Positions 35,270 through 43,567 of a DNA stretch of 64,000 bases are shown here, piece after piece; the first letter of the stretch is position 1; each line of letters opens with the position of its first letter. Origin of the DNA: an uncultured Paracoccaceae bacterium (GTDB lineage: Bacteria > Pseudomonadota > Alphaproteobacteria > Rhodobacterales > Rhodobacteraceae). A model generated the notes under the pieces. It was given only the letters and a program-made list of their open reading frames with translations. It did not search any database and was not told the DNA's origin. The stretch is from positions 558,001 through 622,000 of the forward strand of contig CANMKS010000001.1 of assembly GCA_947498645.1 (NCBI GenBank), read 5' to 3'. The translations under genes and the position numbers were made by a program.

Positions 35270-35453
35270 TGCGGGGCACCTTTGTTGTTGGCTCGAAAGC
35301 AGGACTTGATTGGCCAGATCGTACCCCCGGCCCGTCTTTCCCGCCATTTCGCTTGCAAAGGCACTAGTACGCCAATAGACGTCACAAGAGCTTCATGTCG
35401 CGTCATAAATCCATATGCGTGTTTTGGGGTTTCTGTCGCCGATAGAGGATAGG

Positions 35454-36284
35454 ATGAGCAAATCCGCAATCGCTGAAAACTTAAGGCTGCTGACCAGCTA
35501 TCATAAGTCCGTAGCGGAGGTTTGCCGCCAGATCGGCATCAACCGCCAACAATTCAATAAGTACCTGAACGGGACAAGCACGCCTTCAGCAAACACATTG
35601 CAACGCATTTGCGACTTCTTTGGCATCGAAGACTACGAGATTTTACGGCCTTCTGATGAGTTTCGCGGCTTAATCGCAATCAAGCCGCGCCGGGAGGCGC
35701 AAGTTGCGCATGAAAACCAGGCGGCGCTTGCGCATTTCGAAAGCATAATGGCGGTCTCCAGATCAGACGCGGAGAAGCTGTCAGGATACTATTATTCGTA
35801 TCGGTATTCATTCTCGGACACGGACAAGATTCTGATCTCGCTCATCCATATCTGGTCTTCGAATGGCCGCATGAATTCCAAGCGTATCGAGCGGTTCCAT
35901 GATCACGACAGCGGAGACGCCACCCCGTTTTTGTGCAAATATCTGGGCCATCTTCTCTACCTGCAAGACCGTATCTGCATAGTCGAATATGAAACGCTCA
36001 AGCGTGATGAAATCTCTCAGACGATCCTTTACCCCAGTGGCCGGAACCGTAAGACTTGGCTTTCTGGGCTAAATCTGGGCATTTCGACGCGCGATGACAG
36101 GCGTGTCGGCTGTGGGCGCGTTCTGTTTCAGTATCTGGGGGTTGATATCGACCTCAAGCGAGCACTGGGTGGTTTGGGAAAACACCCGATAGAAAACGAA
36201 CATGTGCCTCTTATGGTAAGGAATACGCTGCAATCCTATGCGGCCCCCGACAATCCCGATACGCTCTTTGCGCGACCAATATGA
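35454..36284 (+). CDS. XRE-type HTH regulator divergent from the aminotransferase
   Basis: A 276-aa protein with an N-terminal cro/C1 helix-turn-helix (VAEVCRQIGINRQQFNKYLN, then TSTPSANTLQRICDFFGI, residues ~20-60) and a ~200-residue C-terminal domain of unknown fold, probably for ligand sensing (YYYSYRYSFSDTDKILISLI...). RBS GAGGATAGG precedes the start at 35454. The 184-bp shared intergenic region suggests it controls the aminotransferase gene, but I see no convincing palindrome there. Confidence 0.82.
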   Translation: MSKSAIAENLRLLTSYHKSVAEVCRQIGINRQQFNKYLNGTSTPSANTLQRICDFFGIEDYEILRPSDEFRGLIAIKPRREAQVAHENQAALAHFESIMAVSRSDAEKLSGYYYSYRYSFSDTDKILISLIHIWSSNGRMNSKRIERFHDHDSGDATPFLCKYLGHLLYLQDRICIVEYETLKRDEISQTILYPSGRNRKTWLSGLNLGISTRDDRRVGCGRVLFQYLGVDIDLKRALGGLGKHPIENEHVPLMVRNTLQSYAAPDNPDTLFARPI

Positions 36285-36441
36285 GCAGCCGATAGGCGCT
36301 CGCAATCGGCAGGGCAAAGAGGATCGCCCTGCCCCGATCGATCTTCAACCCCGCGTGCTGGATCACAGGCGTAGCTATCACCGAGAGCGAACGTGGCGGC
36401 ACCGTGCTGGCGCAAGTCAGGATGTCTGAGGAATACCTTTG

Positions 36442-38103
36442 CTAACTGATCAACCAAGCATATCCTTCGTAGGCTTCCAGAATTTGTGGAGCTCCAATGC
36501 GATTTGGGCGATCTGTCGCAAACAGAGGCTTGCAGCCGGCAACTTCGAGCTCTGGCAGATCAAGCGCAACATCAACTTCAGAAAAATTGGCAAGGACAAC
36601 CAATCGCTGATCTTTCCACTCTCGCACATAAGCAAAGATCGCCGGATGATCAGGTGCCAGCAGGTCGAAACTGCCATGCGTGATGATTGGCTGCGTCTTT
36701 CGCAGGGCAATGATCTGCTGATAGAATGCGTACACCCCGTCAGGGTTTCCACGATCTGCCTCTACGTTGATCTCTTTGTAGTTATCGTTGACGTCGATCC
36801 ACGATGTGGTTTCGCTGAACCCTGCCATAAAACCGCTGGTCCACTGCATTGGCGTGCGTGCGTTGTCGCGGCCATGGCTGTTGGCACCATCAAGGAATTT
36901 CTGCACGCTCTCTTCGTTGCGCCTGTTGGACCCAACGGGGCCTAACCGTTCCGTCAATTGGCCAAGGGTCTCGATATCACGAAATTGGTCCAGCGATGTA
37001 AAACGCGCGTTGGTCATGCCAATCTCTTCGCCCTGAAAAATGAACGGCGTGCCTTTCATCAGGTAATGTACCATCGCCAGCATCTTGGCAGATCTCACGC
37101 GATGCTCCTTGTCATTGGCATAATGAGAGACCGGGCGCGGCAGATCATGGTTGGACAGGTATAGAGAGTTCCAGCCATCTTCAGCCAATGCTTGCTGCCA
37201 ATCGTTCAGGATCATCTTGTGCGTCGAGAGATCAAACTGATTGGGTCCGAAACGCCCCAACTTTGGATCCCATGAGGCTTGGACATGGTTGAAGTTGAAC
37301 ACCATATCCAATTCACCGCGGTCCCTGCCGCAGTAATCCAACGCAGTATCTGGCGTGGCGGACCAGGTTTCTCCGACTGTGACAACATCCCTGCCGGCAA
37401 GGCATTCCTGATGTAGTTCCTGAATGAACCTATGCATGTCGGGGCCTTCATAGTAGATGCGGCCGTCCAGATCTTTCCCGAGCAATTCAATGACATCCAT
37501 CCGGAAGCCACCAATGCCTTTGTCTAACCACCAGTTCATCATGGTGTAGATTTCGCGCCGCAGCGCGGGGTTGTGCCAATTCAAATCCGGTTGTTGCAGC
37601 CCGAAGTGGCAGTAGCAATATTTGCCAACTGCTTCGACCCAATGCCATGCCGATCCGCCAAAGCAAGCGCGTTGATCATCAGGCGGCGCGCCATTCGCCT
37701 GAGGCTCGCGCCAATAGAAATACTCATGCTCGGGGCAATCGACGCTTTGGCAAGCTTTCACAAACCAGTCGTGGTCGGACGAACAGTGATTGACCACCAG
37801 ATCGATCACGATCCGGATGTCGCGTGTCTTGGCCTCCGACAACAGCATGTCAAAGTCTGCCATCGTGCCAAATTCTGCCGCGATATCGAAGTAATCGGAA
37901 ATGTCATATCCGTTATCGCGCATGGGTGAGGCGTAAACAGGAGACAACCAAACAAAACCGATCCCAAGGTCCCGCAGGTGATCTAGCTTTGATACGATCC
38001 CGCGGAGATCGCCGATCCCGTCACCGTTGCTGTCACAAAAGCTGCGGGGATAGATCTGATAGCCCGTTGCGGTCTGCCACCACGGTACATTGGTCTGTGT
38101 CAT
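36442..38103 (-). CDS. aglA: GH13 alpha-glucosidase
   Basis: A 553-aa cytosolic enzyme hydrolysing alpha-glucosides. GH13 motifs are in order: VVNHCSSDH (region I), GGFRMDVIEL with the nucleophile aspartate (II), VTVGETW with the acid/base glutamate (III) and YLSNHDLPRP (IV). QIYPRSFCDSNGDGIGDL is typical of oligo-1,6-glucosidase/AglA. It lies 99 bp behind the alpha-glucoside-binding-protein gene, but the permease (aglF, aglG) and ATPase (aglK) genes that usually belong to this operon are absent. The start at 38103 is preferred; 38109 is possible. Confidence 0.93.
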   Translation of the reverse strand: MTQTNVPWWQTATGYQIYPRSFCDSNGDGIGDLRGIVSKLDHLRDLGIGFVWLSPVYASPMRDNGYDISDYFDIAAEFGTMADFDMLLSEAKTRDIRIVIDLVVNHCSSDHDWFVKACQSVDCPEHEYFYWREPQANGAPPDDQRACFGGSAWHWVEAVGKYCYCHFGLQQPDLNWHNPALRREIYTMMNWWLDKGIGGFRMDVIELLGKDLDGRIYYEGPDMHRFIQELHQECLAGRDVVTVGETWSATPDTALDYCGRDRGELDMVFNFNHVQASWDPKLGRFGPNQFDLSTHKMILNDWQQALAEDGWNSLYLSNHDLPRPVSHYANDKEHRVRSAKMLAMVHYLMKGTPFIFQGEEIGMTNARFTSLDQFRDIETLGQLTERLGPVGSNRRNEESVQKFLDGANSHGRDNARTPMQWTSGFMAGFSETTSWIDVNDNYKEINVEADRGNPDGVYAFYQQIIALRKTQPIITHGSFDLLAPDHPAIFAYVREWKDQRLVVLANFSEVDVALDLPELEVAGCKPLFATDRPNRIGAPQILEAYEGYAWLIS

Positions 38104-38137
38104 GTTCATCTCATGAATTCTGATTGGGAAATCGCGT

Positions 38138-38161
38138 GCGCCCCAGCATTTGCTGAGGCGC
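38138..38161. repeat. hairpin between aglE and aglA
   Basis: GCGCCCCAGCA (38138-38148), TT, TGCTGAGGCGC (38151-38161): 11 pairs with one G-T on the minus transcript. It may protect aglE mRNA or lower read-through into aglA, as is common after binding-protein genes. Confidence 0.6.
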
Positions 38162-38202
38162 GTCGGTGTAACGAAGGCCTTCAAGGGCCAAACGTCAGGG
38201 GG

Positions 38203-39558
38203 TCACTTAAGTGCGGTCCAGCTATCTTGGATCTCAGAGGCAACTTCCTGCGCGGATTTTCCGCTGGTGTAGTCAACCATCCCTGTCCAGAACGATCCTG
38301 CGCCAACAGCACCAGGCATCAGGTCAGAACCGTCAAAGCGGAACGTTGTCGCATTCAGCAAGATCTCACCCTGACCACGCAAACCGATATTGTGGTAAGT
38401 ATCCGTGTTGACGCCAAGGTGCGGTGTGAGGAACGCATCGATGTCGTTTGCCATCCAGATCTCATGTGCGAGCGGGGTCTTGAGGTATTCAATCAATGCC
38501 CTTGTCGCATGGCTGTCACTTGTGATCGAAATCAGCGTCCCCGCACCCAAGACAGGATTGCCAAGGTCCTTTTCGGCATAGGATGGAAAGTAGAAGAAAT
38601 CCACATCTTCGCCGATCACTGTACCATCAGGAAAGAAGGCGGGAATAAATGACGCCTGCCGATGCATGAAACACTGGGAAGGTGATGAAAACAGACCCTT
38701 CGGACTGTCCCGGAAATCTGTTGATCCGACAGCGCCCGCACCGCCAGCAACAAAGCTGTCATTGCCAATGAACCACCCGAATTCCTCAATCGCTTCGACA
38801 ATCCGGGGATCATCAAATGCAATGTCATTGGTGACCCACCCATCATAGACGTCAGGCGACTGTGTCCGGAGCAACAGATCTTCAACCCAGTCGGTGGCAG
38901 GCCAACCGGTGGCAGCGCCGGACCCCAGACCGATGCACCAAGGGGTGCCGCCATCTGCCACGATCTGTTCAGTCAGCGCTTTCAGTTCTTCCATACTGGA
39001 CGGAACATCATATCCCGCATCTTCGAAGTTCTCGGGCGAATACCAGACAAGAGATTTGAGGTTCACATTGTAGGAAAACCCGAAAAAACCTTCGACATCA
39101 GCGCAACCGCCAAGCGCCGTCCAAGACGGCCCCGCCGCATAGTTATCGGACATCCATTGCGCCGTATCAGCCCCGATATCAGCCAGCTGGCCGTTGCGCG
39201 CCAGATCACACATCAATCCCGGTTGCGGGAAAACGGCAAGGTTCGGTGGCGATCCCGCCTCAACATCAATCACGATCTGCTGCTCAAAACTATCGGACCC
39301 GTTCACAACAACATCCGCGCCTGTCGCTTCTTCAAAATAGGCCATCACGGCCTCGCCCGCCTCGGCCTGAGGTCCAAGCCACGGTCCGGCAATCGTCACC
39401 GTTTGGCCCGAAAGATCAGGTTGTTCTGCCGCGAAGGCCGTCAGGCTTTCCCAGCTGAAGTCACCCCCTCCCGGCGTAAAAAGCAGATGCCCATCGGCGA
39501 AAGCCGACGTCGCGATCAATGTGAGCGCGGTTGTCGTCGTTAGTAAGTTCTTGTGCAT
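38203..39558 (-). CDS. aglE: alpha-glucoside ABC transporter substrate-binding protein
   Basis: A 451-aa periplasmic binding protein. MHKNLLTTTTALTLIATSAFA is a Sec signal. The mature part opens LTFAAEQPDLSGQTVTIAGPW-like strands, and motifs SFEQQIVIDVEAGSPPNLAV, GTPWCIGLGSGAATGWPATD and the C-terminal TFRFDGSDLMPGAVGAGSFW follow AglE proteins, which bind trehalose, maltose or sucrose type sugars. A strong GGGAGGAGA precedes the start. It is divergent from a LysR gene and followed by aglA. Confidence 0.9.
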   Translation of the reverse strand: MHKNLLTTTTALTLIATSAFADGHLLFTPGGGDFSWESLTAFAAEQPDLSGQTVTIAGPWLGPQAEAGEAVMAYFEEATGADVVVNGSDSFEQQIVIDVEAGSPPNLAVFPQPGLMCDLARNGQLADIGADTAQWMSDNYAAGPSWTALGGCADVEGFFGFSYNVNLKSLVWYSPENFEDAGYDVPSSMEELKALTEQIVADGGTPWCIGLGSGAATGWPATDWVEDLLLRTQSPDVYDGWVTNDIAFDDPRIVEAIEEFGWFIGNDSFVAGGAGAVGSTDFRDSPKGLFSSPSQCFMHRQASFIPAFFPDGTVIGEDVDFFYFPSYAEKDLGNPVLGAGTLISITSDSHATRALIEYLKTPLAHEIWMANDIDAFLTPHLGVNTDTYHNIGLRGQGEILLNATTFRFDGSDLMPGAVGAGSFWTGMVDYTSGKSAQEVASEIQDSWTALK

Positions 39559-39613
39559 TTTGTCTCCTCCCAAGAAGCATTCGCGCATCAGATGCGGGTC
39601 TTCCCGGACGTTA

Positions 39614-39627
39614 GGGAATATGTTCCC
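39614..39627. promoter_or_regulatory. palindrome GGGAA-N4-TTCCC between aglE and lysR
   Basis: GGGAATATGTTCCC lies in the 123-bp divergent region, 56 bp upstream of the aglE start and 55 bp from the LysR start. A site for the adjacent LysR protein is the obvious reading (inference); the arm length and AT-rich centre suit LTTR boxes. Confidence 0.5.
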
Positions 39628-39681
39628 ATTGAGGAAATACGAAACTTGCCCATTAGTATTGAGAAAAGCTATAGATAGAAA

Positions 39682-40617
39682 ATGGACCGACGACTAAGGC
39701 AATTTCTGGCTGTTGCGGAAACCGGTAACGTTTCTGTTGCCGCTGAACTGCTTCACGTGACCCAACCCACCATCTCTGTGAACTTGCAGAAATTGGAAGA
39801 CGAACATGGTGTAAAGCTCTTTGATCGGTCATCGCGCGGCATGAAATTGACTGACTTTGGAGAGGTGCTTTACGAGCATGCCAAAGTCATGTCGCGCGTC
39901 GGGGAGCACGCGAAAGCCGAGATCCGCCAGCTCAAGGCGTCACATGAAAAAGCGGTACGGATCGGAACAGGGTTTTCCTGGTGGAGCCTGTTCATGAAAG
40001 ATCTCGTCAGTGATTTCCAAAAGGACAACGCAGGCACATCAATACATGTGGACGTTTGCAGCAGCCTGGATGGGCTGCGTAGCCTCATGATCGGAGACAT
40101 ATCCTTTTTCCTGGGCACCAAGGTCGAAGGACTATCTGAGACTTCGGGGTTTGTGTTTGAACCATTATTTGAGGTCAGCGATGGATATTTTGTTGGCGAA
40201 CATCACCCGCTCGTCGGCCGTTCATGCGCCACCAATGATCTGACCTCCTACCCAAAATTGAGCGTCTCAGCCTTCGGAAACCGCCATATCGGCATTGTTG
40301 ACAGAGATAGTCTTGATCCGTCATTCAGCCGGCCGAAATCCAGCGCTATGAGCTTTGTCTCCACCAACTCGATGTTCGCAGGGATCGACCTGCTCAAAGA
40401 AACAAACGCCGTTCTGACCTATCCCATTCCAACGAAAAGCTTTTTCGAGGATTTCCAGATAGTGATGCTTGACGTGACAGACATTCCAACCAAACAGATC
40501 CCAATCGGAATTTACAGTCTCGGCACAAAAACGGTTGAGGACAGGGTGTTAAGCTTGCAAAGCACAGTCCGACACATTTTGCGCGAGCGCCAGCTTCCCG
40601 ACATCAAGATTTTGTAA
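39682..40617 (+). CDS. LysR family regulator
   Basis: A 311-aa protein. The HTH is MDRRLRQFLAVAETGNVSVA, then AELLHVTQPTISVNLQKLED; the C-terminal periplasmic-binding-like domain starts near VRIGTGFSWWS. The aglE promoter lies back-to-back, so it may regulate alpha-glucoside use, although LacI-type regulators are more usual for agl genes. GC is lower than in its neighbours, in keeping with an accessory segment. Confidence 0.92.
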   Translation: MDRRLRQFLAVAETGNVSVAAELLHVTQPTISVNLQKLEDEHGVKLFDRSSRGMKLTDFGEVLYEHAKVMSRVGEHAKAEIRQLKASHEKAVRIGTGFSWWSLFMKDLVSDFQKDNAGTSIHVDVCSSLDGLRSLMIGDISFFLGTKVEGLSETSGFVFEPLFEVSDGYFVGEHHPLVGRSCATNDLTSYPKLSVSAFGNRHIGIVDRDSLDPSFSRPKSSAMSFVSTNSMFAGIDLLKETNAVLTYPIPTKSFFEDFQIVMLDVTDIPTKQIPIGIYSLGTKTVEDRVLSLQSTVRHILRERQLPDIKIL

Positions 40618-40654
40618 GAGGCGCGGGTAACGGCGGTTTCTTTTCACAAATGTC

Positions 40655-41701
40655 CTATCCCGCCACTTTTCGCATCAGGCCTTCAATAGGTCCGCGTTTG
40701 AACCATCTAGCCCAAATCAAAGCATAAACCGTCGCGGCTGCACAGAACAGGATCGAGGCCCATACCGCCTGACCTACCGTTTGCCCACCAAGCATGCCAA
40801 GCGCCTCCAATGTGCCCATACCTATCAGGATATGTGCAACATAAAGCGTCAATGTCTGCCGTCCCGCCGGTATCAGAACACCCGTTAACGCCAGCCTGCC
40901 AGCGACCAGCAGGCAAATGCCAACAACCACACATGCCGCACTGATCCCTGCCAACATATAAAGCGGCATGGGTGGCACTGGGTCCGTGGTGACCAGTGAC
41001 ACAAGCTGCGGGTCGATTGCCCCCATCATAGGTATCAGGACCGCGCTCAAAGCTTCCGCACTGGCAAAGGCCAGCGCCCCGCCAACAACCAAACGCCACT
41101 GAATGCGGCGCGCGCCGAGCGGCAGGCGGCTAAGCATGATGCCAAACACAAGGAACCCCAGCCAAGGGATCACCGGATGCCAGCCGTTGAAAAACAGGTT
41201 GCGGGCAAATCCTACCGGGGTCCAGAAGCCGGAATAGGTGTAGTTGTCCCAATTCCAACCTGCATCATAGTCCAGTGTCAGGACCATAATCACAAACAGC
41301 AAGTTCAGGCCGATCACAGTAGCAAACAATGTACGATTGCTCTGGCCCAGAAGACATACAGCCAACAGAAAATAGAAGGCATAGTAGTGCAGAATATCCG
41401 CATCAAAGATCGTCATGTTCAGCAAGCCGACCACCAGCAGGAATACCGCCCGTTTGAGTGTCACAGCGATCGTTTGATCCAGGTTTTTCTGACCCGCCAG
41501 CCCCAAACCGATACCGGCAAGCACTACGAAGGTCGCGGCGGCCCGACCCTCCAGCGCGGAGGTCAGCAGCGACAGAATACCATCACCCCCTTCCGCGCCC
41601 ATGGCGATCTTGAAATTGACAATGACCATGCCGACAAACGCAAAGTATCGTGCCAGATCAAGGCCCATCAGGCGGTCGGATGTAAGCGTGGGTTGGGACA
41701 T
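40655..41701 (-). CDS. DUF418/YeiB-like membrane protein
   Basis: A 348-aa polytopic protein with ~10 helices. RLMGLDLARYFAFVGMVIVNF is the N-terminal signature of this acyltransferase-3-like group, and RQTLTLYVAHILIGMGTLEAL, the C-terminal one, includes the conserved histidine. Members are thought to transfer acyl groups across the membrane or to act in envelope modification; none is well defined. It is divergent from a TetR gene with a perfect palindrome between them, so repression by that TetR is likely. Confidence 0.85.
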   Translation of the reverse strand: MSQPTLTSDRLMGLDLARYFAFVGMVIVNFKIAMGAEGGDGILSLLTSALEGRAAATFVVLAGIGLGLAGQKNLDQTIAVTLKRAVFLLVVGLLNMTIFDADILHYYAFYFLLAVCLLGQSNRTLFATVIGLNLLFVIMVLTLDYDAGWNWDNYTYSGFWTPVGFARNLFFNGWHPVIPWLGFLVFGIMLSRLPLGARRIQWRLVVGGALAFASAEALSAVLIPMMGAIDPQLVSLVTTDPVPPMPLYMLAGISAACVVVGICLLVAGRLALTGVLIPAGRQTLTLYVAHILIGMGTLEALGMLGGQTVGQAVWASILFCAAATVYALIWARWFKRGPIEGLMRKVAG

Positions 41702-41841
41702 GATCGTTCCTAAATTTCAGGAGCGCCGTTTTGAAGCAATGGAGGTCGCGGTGTCGCTTTTGGCTTCGGGTATGAAGGACGAGAACTAAGGAACCACGAA
41801 TACCAGTGCTTTTGCATTTTCATTTGGCAGTTCCATGTGTT

Positions 41842-41863
41842 TCAATGAACGATCGTTCATTGA
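41842..41863. promoter_or_regulatory. 22-bp perfect palindrome, TetR operator
   Basis: Left arm TCAATGAACGA and right arm TCGTTCATTGA are exact complements with no spacer. The site lies 34 bp before the TetR start and ~140 bp before DUF418 on the other strand. The core TGAACGATCGTTCA is typical of TetR/AcrR operators. Confidence 0.85.
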
Positions 41864-41897
41864 CTGAGATAGGTCAGTTTTTTAGAGTACGCAAGAC

Positions 41898-42524
41898 ATG
41901 ACAGATAGAACGAACAGACAGATAGAAACCGGCAAGCGTCGTCGTCACATTCTGGAGACGGCAGTGCGCGCCTTTCTGGAGCTTGGTTATCAGCGGGCAG
42001 GAATACGGGAGATCGCGAACCGCGCTGGGGTGAGTTTGGGAAACCTATACAACCACTTTCCAAGCAAAGAGGCCGTCCTGATTGAAATCGCACGCATTGA
42101 AGCTCTGGAAGTCGCGCCGTTCGTCATTGCTTTGCAAGGCGAGAGCCCCGCCATCGAACGATTAAAGGCATTTCTGGAAAACTACCTTCACTATGCCGCT
42201 GAACAGGACAATGTCTTGCTCGCGGTGGAGATATTGGCCGAGGCCGTAAGAACACCCGCCGTATCTGAGGCATTTGCTCCGACACGCCTGAACCTCATCT
42301 CTGCGCTATCTAGCTGTCTGACAGAGCTTTGCTTATCAAATGAGACGGATGTGACAGACAAAGCGCGCCTAGTGCTGGATATGATCGAAGCTCACGCGCG
42401 GCACCTGGTCTTTTCCGGAAAGCAAGTATCTGAAGGGGAACGTGCAACCATAATCGAGATGGTGGGAACCGGCGTCGGCGTTGACCTTCGCCACAAGGCT
42501 CTAGGAGCGAACAACAGTAGATGA
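41898..42524 (+). CDS. TetR/AcrR family regulator
   Basis: A 208-aa repressor. RRHILETAVRAFLELGYQRAG and IREIANRAGVSLGNLYNHF form the HTH (about residues 15-60), and FPSKEAVLIEI closes it. The C-terminal domain is divergent and its ligand unknown. It most likely binds the perfect palindrome just upstream and controls itself and the DUF418 gene. Confidence 0.93.
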   Translation: MTDRTNRQIETGKRRRHILETAVRAFLELGYQRAGIREIANRAGVSLGNLYNHFPSKEAVLIEIARIEALEVAPFVIALQGESPAIERLKAFLENYLHYAAEQDNVLLAVEILAEAVRTPAVSEAFAPTRLNLISALSSCLTELCLSNETDVTDKARLVLDMIEAHARHLVFSGKQVSEGERATIIEMVGTGVGVDLRHKALGANNSR

Positions 42525-42617
42525 TGTCGGATCGGTGGCCATGTGTCACTAGCTGGTTTTCACTGCGCTGCGCGCCTAGGTCTGCTATGCGGACGAAGCT
42601 GCCGTTTGGCATCATAT

Positions 42618-42640
42618 GCGTGGGTTTCACCCACCCTACA
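42618..42640 (+). repeat. intergenic repeat, copy 1
   Basis: GCGTGGGTTTCACCCACCCTACA is identical over 23 bp to 46473-46495 and contains the inverted repeat GTGGGT-TTC-ACCCAC. Both copies lie between genes in the same orientation, here just downstream of tetR and the ytoQ end. Confidence 0.8.
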
Positions 42641-42681
42641 CACGTGACCACAGTGGCCTCAAACCAGCCCCTTCAGGTGCC

Positions 42682-43131
42682 CTACCCCGGCAACATCCCA
42701 TCCAGCACGTAACGCAAGATCTCAACCACTTGCCCAGGCGTCTCCACCACGGCCAGCGCTGCTGCATCCACCTCTTTCAGCGGATGCTGATGCTCCGCCC
42801 CGTGCATCACGATCAGCGACTTGCCCAGGGCAGCGGCATAGCCTGCGTCAAAGGCCGCGTTCCACTGCTTGTATTTTTCGCCAAAGCGCACCACCACGAT
42901 ATCCGCATTCTGGATTCCATGCCGTGTGCGGATCGCGTTTAGGTTGGCACCCTTGTTGTCGTGCCAGAATTTCTTGTCCTCTGGCCCCATGATTGCGACA
43001 CCACAATCGTCAGATGCAGCGTGGTCAGTCACCGGACTGTCAAAGCTGACATCCAGGCCCTGCGCCCCGCTCGTGATCTGGTCGCGCCAATCTGTGTGAA
43101 TTTCGCCCGAAAGGTATATTTTTAGTGTCAT
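42682..43131 (-). CDS. YtoQ family protein
   Basis: A 149-aa protein of the nucleoside 2-deoxyribosyltransferase-like superfamily. MTLKIYLSGEIHTDWRDQI and DSPVTDHAASDDCG match YtoQ, as do IMGPEDKKFWHDNKGANLNA and KQWNAAFDAGYAAALGKSLI. The biochemical role is unknown. It is 13 bp after the GNAT gene and closes the pheT block. Confidence 0.93.
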   Translation of the reverse strand: MTLKIYLSGEIHTDWRDQITSGAQGLDVSFDSPVTDHAASDDCGVAIMGPEDKKFWHDNKGANLNAIRTRHGIQNADIVVVRFGEKYKQWNAAFDAGYAAALGKSLIVMHGAEHQHPLKEVDAAALAVVETPGQVVEILRYVLDGMLPG

Positions 43132-43144
43132 GGTGGCTGCTCCT

Positions 43145-43567
43145 TCAATTCAGATGCTTCGCAAAATAAACCTTGTCGCCGTCGCGGCCAGTCTCTTCCC
43201 ACCCGACTTTTTGGTAAAATGCCTGCGTTGCTGTCATACCTACATGCGTCGCCAATCGCACCTGACGATGGCCCGCTGCAGCGGCCGCAGCCAGTGCCTG
43301 ATCAATCAGCGCGGTGCCTATCCCATGCCCACCCGCATCAGGATGTACCGCCAGATTGGCGATATGCGCCTGCGTGCCAAGTACCAGAACGATCCCGCCA
43401 CACACGGTGCCGTCCAGTTCCGCCACCCAGACGTTGTGATCGCGGATGGCGTCGGCGATACCCTCAGTGACCGGCGGCAGGCCCAGAGTTTGAAATGGGG
43501 CGTATGCGGCAGCCAAAGCCGCGGTTAGACCCAACACGTCGACTTGGGTCGCGCGTCGTATAATCAT
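43145..43567 (-). CDS. GNAT family N-acetyltransferase
   Basis: A 140-aa acetyltransferase. Motif A, which binds acetyl-CoA, is LAVHPDAGGHGIGTALIDQAL; the C-terminal AFYQKVGWEETG is motif B. The substrate is unknown. Its start overlaps the pheT stop by 4 bp. Confidence 0.93.
   Translation of the reverse strand: MIIRRATQVDVLGLTAALAAAYAPFQTLGLPPVTEGIADAIRDHNVWVAELDGTVCGGIVLVLGTQAHIANLAVHPDAGGHGIGTALIDQALAAAAAAGHRQVRLATHVGMTATQAFYQKVGWEETGRDGDKVYFAKHLN

Noticed and set aside
36211..36402. Minus-strand short reading with hydrophobic RAILFALPIASAY after the XRE gene
   Set aside because: A possible gene remnant was considered, but the similarity is too short and nonspecific, and no start or ribosome site is seen.
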